Source of the DNA: Candidatus Rickettsiella viridis | GTDB taxonomy: Bacteria > Pseudomonadota > Gammaproteobacteria > Diplorickettsiales > Diplorickettsiaceae | Length of the DNA stretch: 64,000 bases | Direction of reading: 5' to 3' | NCBI RefSeq assembly: GCF_003966755.1 | Contig: NZ_AP018005.1 | Coordinates: 1,426,001-1,490,000 of the forward strand | Part shown: positions 59,252 to 64,000 of the stretch, piece after piece | Layout of the letters: each line of letters starts with the position of its first letter | Numbering within the stretch: the first letter of the stretch is position 1 | Made by a program: the position numbers and the translations under genes | Notes under the pieces: model-generated | What the model was told of the DNA's origin: nothing | The model's database searches: none | The model's input: the letters and a program-made list of their open reading frames with translations, nothing else

Positions 59252-61300
59252 ATGCTCAAGTCGATAAATAGGTTTAAAAACACTCGTCAGGAGCACGGAT
59301 TATTTAAGCGAAGGGCATTTGCCATTCTGATAGGAATAGGATTTTTAACGCTTGTCCTATTGGGTCGTTTAATTTATCTACAACTCTTTCAGCATAACCT
59401 GTATACGACCCTGGCTCGACAGAACCAGCTCGGCCTGATCCCCGTTGAACCTAATCGCGGCCTTATTTATGACAGAAACGGTGTTTTACTGGCAGAGAAT
59501 AAACCAATTTTCAATCTTGTTATTACGCCTGATTTAGTCAGCCACATGGATGAAACCATCACTACGCTCTCTAAAATTATCAAGATTGACTCAGAGGACC
59601 TCAAACAATTTGAGCGCCAACGGCGCTTACATCATCGCTTTGAACCCGTCCCTCTGCGCGTTAAATTAACTGAAGAAGAAGTTGCTAAATTTTCCATTGA
59701 GCGTTATCGCTTTCCCGGCGTTAGCATACAAGCAGAAATGATTCGTTATTACCCAAGAGGCAACGCTTTTGCCGCTATAGTCGGTTATATGGGCCGAATT
59801 AATGAGAAAGAACTACAAACTGTTGACCCTGTTAACTATAGTGCCAGCAACTTTATCGGAAAAACAGGTGTAGAAAAGTATTACGAAGCACAATTGCATG
59901 GCACAGTAGGATACCAGCAAGTTGAAACGAATGTGCATGGTCAAATCGTACGTGTTTTAAGACAAACTCAACCTATTTCTGGTAGAAGCCTCGTATTAAC
60001 CATTGATAGTGGTCTACAAGAATTAGCACAACGAGCTTTAGGCCAGCAGAAAGGGGCTGTCGTTGCGCTAGATCCACGTAACGGGGAAATTTTAGCTTTT
60101 GTCAGCAGTCCTAGCTTTGACCCGAACCTCTTTGTTAGCGGCATTAAACAAACAGATTATGATGCATTAAAAAATGCACCAGGCAACCCTTTATATAATC
60201 GAGCCTTACGCGGTGCCTATCATCCAGGCTCGACAATTAAGCCTTTTATCAGCATTGAAGCCCTAAGGGATAATGTCATTACACCCTCTTATACGATTCA
60301 TGATACGGGCGAATTTCAAATTAATGGTAAAGGACGGATTTATCACAATTTTCGCCGCCATTCCTATGGTGATGTCAATTTACTCAAGGCATTAACCGTT
60401 TCTTCAGATATCTATTTCTATAATCTAAGTATGCGAATGGGTATTAATCGAATTGACAGTATCCTCCATCAATTTAACTTTGGCTCACCTATAGGCATCG
60501 ACCTGCCTGATGAAAGTGGTGGTGTATTACCCACTCCAGAGTGGAAGAAAAAATCCTATGGGGAATCCTGGTATCCCGGCGATACCCTTAATTGCGGTAT
60601 TGGCCAAGGATATTTATTAGTAACGCCTCTGCAATTAGCCTATGCGGTCAGCACACTCGCAAACTGGGGAGAACGCTGGAAACCGCATGTAGTATTAAGC
60701 TGGCGCTCAGGTAACGGTGCTATCACGTCTATAGAGCCTGAGCGCTTAGCGCCCATAACCGATGTACCTAAACCTATCTTAAGCTTTATCCGTACGGCTA
60801 TGCAGCATGTTGTCAATGCTCCTGGCGGAACTGCCGAACGCTTTTTCCCTGGTGCCCCCTATACCTTGGCAGGAAAAACAGGAACTGCTCAAGTTTTTAG
60901 TATGAAAAACAATGAGCGCTATGACTCTAAAACAATAGCTACTAAACTACGGGATGATTCCCTATTTATCACCTTTGCCCCCGTTGAGGAGCCGAAAATA
61001 GCCCTCGCCATTATTGTGCAAAATAGTGTAACACCGGCGGCAGAAATCGCTCGTCGGCTTCTTGATCACTATTTAATTCCCCCTTCACCTATCCCCACGA
61101 TTACTTCTCAAGAAGCAATACCTATATCTTCTCCTACTCCTGCTGAACCCTCGAATGCAGCACAATCCAAAGAAAAACCTAGCGAGCCATTGGATCCTTC
61201 CCCAGAAGCTGATAAAAACGCCTTAACGCCTCAAAGAAGCCATCAGGATGAAGACAGCAATGATCAGGAGGGCGAAGAAAATGAAACCCCAGAAGAATAA
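59252..61300 (+). CDS. mrdA: Penicillin-binding protein 2 (elongasome transpeptidase)
   Basis: Cross-links peptidoglycan during rod-shaped growth, with RodA and MreBCD. The 682 residues comprise a membrane anchor (22-45), a PBP dimer domain with GLIYDRNGVLLAEN, and the transpeptidase domain: SxxK at Ser327 (GSTIKPF), SSD in TVSSDIYFYN, KTG in LAGKTGTAQ. A Pro/Ser/Glu-rich tail of about 60 residues (after about 615) exceeds the E. coli length (633). mrdB does not follow; rpsT does. Confidence 0.95.
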   Translation: MLKSINRFKNTRQEHGLFKRRAFAILIGIGFLTLVLLGRLIYLQLFQHNLYTTLARQNQLGLIPVEPNRGLIYDRNGVLLAENKPIFNLVITPDLVSHMDETITTLSKIIKIDSEDLKQFERQRRLHHRFEPVPLRVKLTEEEVAKFSIERYRFPGVSIQAEMIRYYPRGNAFAAIVGYMGRINEKELQTVDPVNYSASNFIGKTGVEKYYEAQLHGTVGYQQVETNVHGQIVRVLRQTQPISGRSLVLTIDSGLQELAQRALGQQKGAVVALDPRNGEILAFVSSPSFDPNLFVSGIKQTDYDALKNAPGNPLYNRALRGAYHPGSTIKPFISIEALRDNVITPSYTIHDTGEFQINGKGRIYHNFRRHSYGDVNLLKALTVSSDIYFYNLSMRMGINRIDSILHQFNFGSPIGIDLPDESGGVLPTPEWKKKSYGESWYPGDTLNCGIGQGYLLVTPLQLAYAVSTLANWGERWKPHVVLSWRSGNGAITSIEPERLAPITDVPKPILSFIRTAMQHVVNAPGGTAERFFPGAPYTLAGKTGTAQVFSMKNNERYDSKTIATKLRDDSLFITFAPVEEPKIALAIIVQNSVTPAAEIARRLLDHYLIPPSPIPTITSQEAIPISSPTPAEPSNAAQSKEKPSEPLDPSPEADKNALTPQRSHQDEDSNDQEGEENETPEE

Positions 61301-61305
61301 CTTGA

Positions 61306-61334
61306 TTGACAAATATCCCGCATAAAGGCATGAT
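61306..61334 (+). promoter_or_regulatory. Sigma-70-type promoter of rpsT
   Basis: TTGACA (61306-61311, consensus) and CATGAT (61329-61334) with a 17-base spacer lie directly after the mrdA stop, about 100 bases upstream of the rpsT start. Confidence 0.6.
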
Positions 61335-61361
61335 TAGTGCTAAAATTCATTGCAATTCGAC

Positions 61362-61390
61362 GTGAGCAACTCGCTTAGCGAGTTGCTCAC
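61362..61390 (+). terminator. Perfect 13-bp hairpin between mrdA and rpsT
   Basis: GTGAGCAACTCGC and GCGAGTTGCTCAC pair perfectly around TTA. A T6 run follows 11 bases later. It may terminate mrdA transcription, or, if rpsT starts at the promoter at 61306, it lies in the rpsT leader where it could regulate S20 synthesis. Confidence 0.55.
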
Positions 61391-61435
61391 CAGAGTAGTT
61401 TTTTCGTATTACTGATATATCCGGGGACTAGTACA

Positions 61436-61726
61436 TTGGCTAACACAAAACAAGCAAAAAAACGCGTACGACAAGCTGAAAAAAGCCGTCAACATAACGC
61501 GAGCTATCGCTCTATGATGCGTACCTACATTAAACGCGTTGTAACAGCAATTGAAGCAGGAAAAGCAACGGAAGCGGACACCGCTTACCAAGTAGCACTT
61601 CCTATCATTGACCGTATGGCAACAAGAGGCTTTATCCATAAAAATAAAGCGGCCAGACATAAAAGTCGCTTATTAGCTAGAATTCGCAAATTAAGCCCTG
61701 CTGAATCAGAAGCCTCTGCGGCTTAA
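61436..61726 (+). CDS. rpsT: 30S ribosomal protein S20
   Basis: Binds 16S rRNA early in 30S assembly. The 96-residue protein begins [20 protein letters not shown] and carries the typical [12 protein letters not shown] and [15 protein letters not shown]. The start codon is TTG, as in E. coli rpsT, where the weak UUG start is part of autogenous control. The C-terminus has a short acidic/Ala tail (PAESEASAA) beyond the usual end. Confidence 0.96.
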   Translation: MANTKQAKKRVRQAEKSRQHNASYRSMMRTYIKRVVTAIEAGKATEADTAYQVALPIIDRMATRGFIHKNKAARHKSRLLARIRKLSPAESEASAA

Positions 61727-61731
61727 ATCCA

Positions 61732-62586
61732 CTACGACAAAAGCTGCACTAGTGCTTCTTTCAATTCAGGCACTAGCTCAGTCAGTGGTACGGTTGATTT
61801 ACCCAAACTCTTATACATCTGCTGCAACTCACCGAATGGCTTTAGTACGTGCAGATGTTTTTTCAATGTTTCTTTATCACCCCGTTGAATAGGCCCTGTC
61901 AACGCTTTCGAAGCGCTTGTGTCTTTAAGCTTATTTAAAGACTGCATCATCAGGCTATTGGCTAGGGCTTTAGCTAAATCGCAGGGTAACCCTGCTTTTT
62001 GATAACAGTCCTCTGCTATCGCCGATAAAGTGACTATATAGTTAGAAGAAAGAACACAGGCCGCATGGTAAAGCGCTTTGGACTCTTTGCTTAGAAGAAA
62101 TACTTGTGCGCCAATGTCCGCGATTAAGGACGATATTACGGCTAAAGCCCGTACATCACCTTCCAATGAGCAATAAGTCCCCACAAAGTTTTCTACATCC
62201 TTCAATGGATTAGAAAAACTAAAGATGGGGTGTACACTCGCTGTATAACAGCCTGTGGCTCTAATACTCTCTAAGCTATCTGATGACTGCAAACCACTCG
62301 CATGGAAAACCACACTTCTGGATTTAGGTGCGGCTTGCTCAACTAACTGTTTGCACGCCGTTTCAATGCTGTCATCTGGCGTAGCAATTAAATAAAGATC
62401 AGCGGATCTAAACTGTTTTAAGGAATGGCAAGCGGTTCCTTCCCCTATAAAAGCAACCGCGTTTTCTGAGCTACTGATACTGGAATTGTAGATATCTTGA
62501 ATAAACACCTGATTGGTTTTTTTCAATAAAAAAGCCAGTGTTTTTCCTAAACGACCACAGCCGATGATGTTGAGCTTTAATTTCAT
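61732..62586 (-). CDS. Rossmann-fold and DUF2520 domain protein
   Basis: The 284-residue protein has an NAD(P)-binding start LNIIGCGRLGKTLAFLL followed by DLYLIATPDDSIET, and a C-terminal helical DUF2520 domain with YHAACVLSSNYIVTLSAIAED. The HASGLQSSDSLES and ASVHPIFSF segments match the F420-oxidoreductase-like/DUF2520 family seen across bacteria. The substrate is unknown. It lies 16 bases downstream of the MscS gene. Confidence 0.88.
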   Translation of the reverse strand: MKLKLNIIGCGRLGKTLAFLLKKTNQVFIQDIYNSSISSSENAVAFIGEGTACHSLKQFRSADLYLIATPDDSIETACKQLVEQAAPKSRSVVFHASGLQSSDSLESIRATGCYTASVHPIFSFSNPLKDVENFVGTYCSLEGDVRALAVISSLIADIGAQVFLLSKESKALYHAACVLSSNYIVTLSAIAEDCYQKAGLPCDLAKALANSLMMQSLNKLKDTSASKALTGPIQRGDKETLKKHLHVLKPFGELQQMYKSLGKSTVPLTELVPELKEALVQLLS

Positions 62587-62602
62587 ACGTAGATTCGTGA
62601 TG

Positions 62603-63679
62603 TTATTTGGGTACAGATAATTCAGACTCTTGTGTATTCAAACAAATATTGGTCGGGAAAGCCCACTTAGCGCCATGGCTATGAATGCAGTCCAATAGCT
62701 TTAAATGAAGTGTTTGTTGCAATTTTAAAAAATCAGCGCTCTTAACCAATTTAGTAAATGCATTAACGGATATATTAAGCGATGAGTGAGCTAACTCACT
62801 CAAATTAACCGTGATAGGGCGTTCCTTATCAATCGCTGCACTTTCTTGTAAAACCGATTGCATCGCTTGCAAAATCGCCGGGATTTTTTCTATATCTTGA
62901 TAACGTAAACTGATAGTGCACGAGAAACGTCGATGCTTCATTCGCGATCGATTTTCCACCACTAAATTAGAAAATAATGCATTGGGAATATAAACAGGAC
63001 GGCCATCCGGCGCTAACAAACGACAAACACGCCAACCGATCGCTTGCACTTGACCTTCTACTTTAAGTGCGGGTAACACAATTTGATCGCCTATCACAAA
63101 AGGCCTATCTAGAAATAACATTAAACTACCAAAAATATTCGCTAAAAGATCTTTAGCTGCGAACCCAATAAGAATACCGCCCATTCCACCAAATGCTAGT
63201 ATACCTGCAATGCTTAAGCCAAATAATTGAGATGACGACAAGGCAGTAATAATGACAATAGCTATCTTAGCAATTTGGCTTAGTGCATGAACAAGCGTGG
63301 CATCCGCGGTTTTATTTTTACGTTTAAGAAATGCCGCACTATAAAATGTAACAAAACGCCATAAGAACCACGCAAGTAGCGCAATAAAAACGAGGCGACG
63401 AAATAATTGGAACTGCTGCGCTTCTAATGCCCAGTGCCAACAAAGCCATTCAAACGAATAAGTCGCACCTATCACGGCAACAAAAATGATTAAAGGTTTA
63501 TAAAGTGCTTTTACGGATGCACTACTTATAAAATAAGCACCTTGGTCAAAACGCCGAACCATTTTTTTATACAACAGACGTAGGCCAAAACAAAGCAATC
63601 CCGTTATGATAAGCGCAATGCAAGCTCTTATGACACAACCCTGTAGTAATATTTTATAAACGGCGTGTAAGGTATTCAT
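62603..63679 (-). CDS. MscS-family mechanosensitive ion channel
   Basis: Pressure-release channel or related protein in the inner membrane. About four to five membrane helices occupy the first 190 residues; the pore helix and beta domain follow: GILAFGGMGGILIGFAAKDLLANIFGSL, LDRPFVIGDQI and the NALFSNLVVENRSRM segment. An ATG at 63679 (358 residues) is chosen because the alternative upstream start at 63709 is a TTG inside coq7. Confidence 0.92.
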   Translation of the reverse strand: MNTLHAVYKILLQGCVIRACIALIITGLLCFGLRLLYKKMVRRFDQGAYFISSASVKALYKPLIIFVAVIGATYSFEWLCWHWALEAQQFQLFRRLVFIALLAWFLWRFVTFYSAAFLKRKNKTADATLVHALSQIAKIAIVIITALSSSQLFGLSIAGILAFGGMGGILIGFAAKDLLANIFGSLMLFLDRPFVIGDQIVLPALKVEGQVQAIGWRVCRLLAPDGRPVYIPNALFSNLVVENRSRMKHRRFSCTISLRYQDIEKIPAILQAMQSVLQESAAIDKERPITVNLSELAHSSLNISVNAFTKLVKSADFLKLQQTLHLKLLDCIHSHGAKWAFPTNICLNTQESELSVPK

Positions 63680-63692
63680 TCTTATGTATCTC

Positions 63693-64000
63693 TTAAATCT
63701 TATAGGCAACTAATGTCATAAACTTTGCTAATCCTTGCATACTAAACTGAATAAGCAGCGGTAACGGGATAGCGCCGGATTGCTCCGCCGTTGTCGCATG
63801 TTCAATTTCTTCTAAACGCATTTGTTCGACAATAGCACGACTTTTTTTATCATTTAGCGGCAAACGTTGTAAATGCTTATTTAAATGCCTTTCTACTTGA
63901 TGTTCGGTTTCTGCTAAAAAACCTAGACTTATTTTATCGCCTAATAACCCTGCGATTAATCCCATCAATAGTGCACCGCTATACCAAAAAGCATTTAAAT
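63693..64000 (-). CDS. coq7: Demethoxyubiquinone hydroxylase, C-terminal part, cut by the right edge
   Basis: Di-iron monooxygenase of ubiquinone synthesis (COQ7/UbiF-equivalent). The visible C-terminal part reads AFWYSGALLMGLIAGLLGDKI, then FLAETEHQVERHLNKHLQRL and MRLEEIEHATTAEQSG, with the Glu and Glu-x-x-His iron ligands. The frame runs off the window edge with no start, so the rest of the gene lies beyond 64000. It ends 13 bases before the preferred MscS start. Confidence 0.9.
   Translation of the reverse strand, partial: LNAFWYSGALLMGLIAGLLGDKISLGFLAETEHQVERHLNKHLQRLPLNDKKSRAIVEQMRLEEIEHATTAEQSGAIPLPLLIQFSMQGLAKFMTLVAYKI

Overview
The window comes from an AT-rich gammaproteobacterial chromosome. 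The gene content points to the order Legionellales, most likely a Coxiellaceae/Rickettsiella-like host-associated bacterium. This is an inference from: a Mip-type FKBP peptidyl-prolyl isomerase, tandem TyrP-type tyrosine permeases, an ankyrin-repeat protein, small host-association-type outer membrane barrels, several lineage-specific membrane or coiled-coil proteins, a type IV pilin, a decayed IS5-family element, and several genes in decay beside intact housekeeping genes. No rRNA operon, CRISPR array, prophage or replication origin was seen.

Layout. Positions 1-7.1 kb carry envelope genes: waaA (cut by the left edge), djlA-rpe-lipoprotein, then lptD-surA. Positions 7.1-9.8 kb hold two unrecognised reverse-strand proteins. 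Positions 9.8-15.2 kb hold mfd, split by a single in-frame stop codon, and mnmG. Positions 15.2-20.4 kb hold mip, a CsbD-like protein, tilS-accA and a small acidic protein, a uracil-DNA-glycosylase-like protein and hsp20. Positions 20.6-30 kb are a forward run: thioredoxin-like ferredoxin, lpxL-type acyltransferase, two tyrP paralogues, tkt-gapA, rpoZ-spoT. Positions 30-33.2 kb hold a three-gene polyamine operon (type III PLP decarboxylase, deoxyhypusine-synthase-like enzyme, ureohydrolase). panB-panC, waaC, priA, an outer membrane barrel, sdaA, a repetitive membrane protein, a small lytic transglycosylase, an amino-acid permease, lspA-ileS and a type IV pilin follow to 48.3 kb. Positions 48.4-57.6 kb are the accessory, decaying part: tRNA-Thr, an outer-membrane-protein relic, a frameshifted ankyrin gene, then intact ahpC-type peroxiredoxin, ispA-xseB and an M16 peptidase pair, then an IS5 relic and a frameshifted nitrilase-like gene. 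hemL, mrdA, rpsT, a DUF2520 protein, an MscS channel and coq7 (cut by the right edge) close the window.

How the genes work together. Envelope biogenesis is strongly represented: waaA, lpxL and waaC build lipid A and inner core, LptD inserts LPS, SurA folds porins, LspA matures lipoproteins, and PBP2 maintains rod shape. The most notable items are a SpoT whose hydrolase site is intact but whose (p)ppGpp-synthetase site has lost several key residues including the catalytic Glu; an Mfd split at an interdomain position; a 130-bp structured repeat present three times in intergenic positions; and a compact polyamine operon that could make homospermidine.
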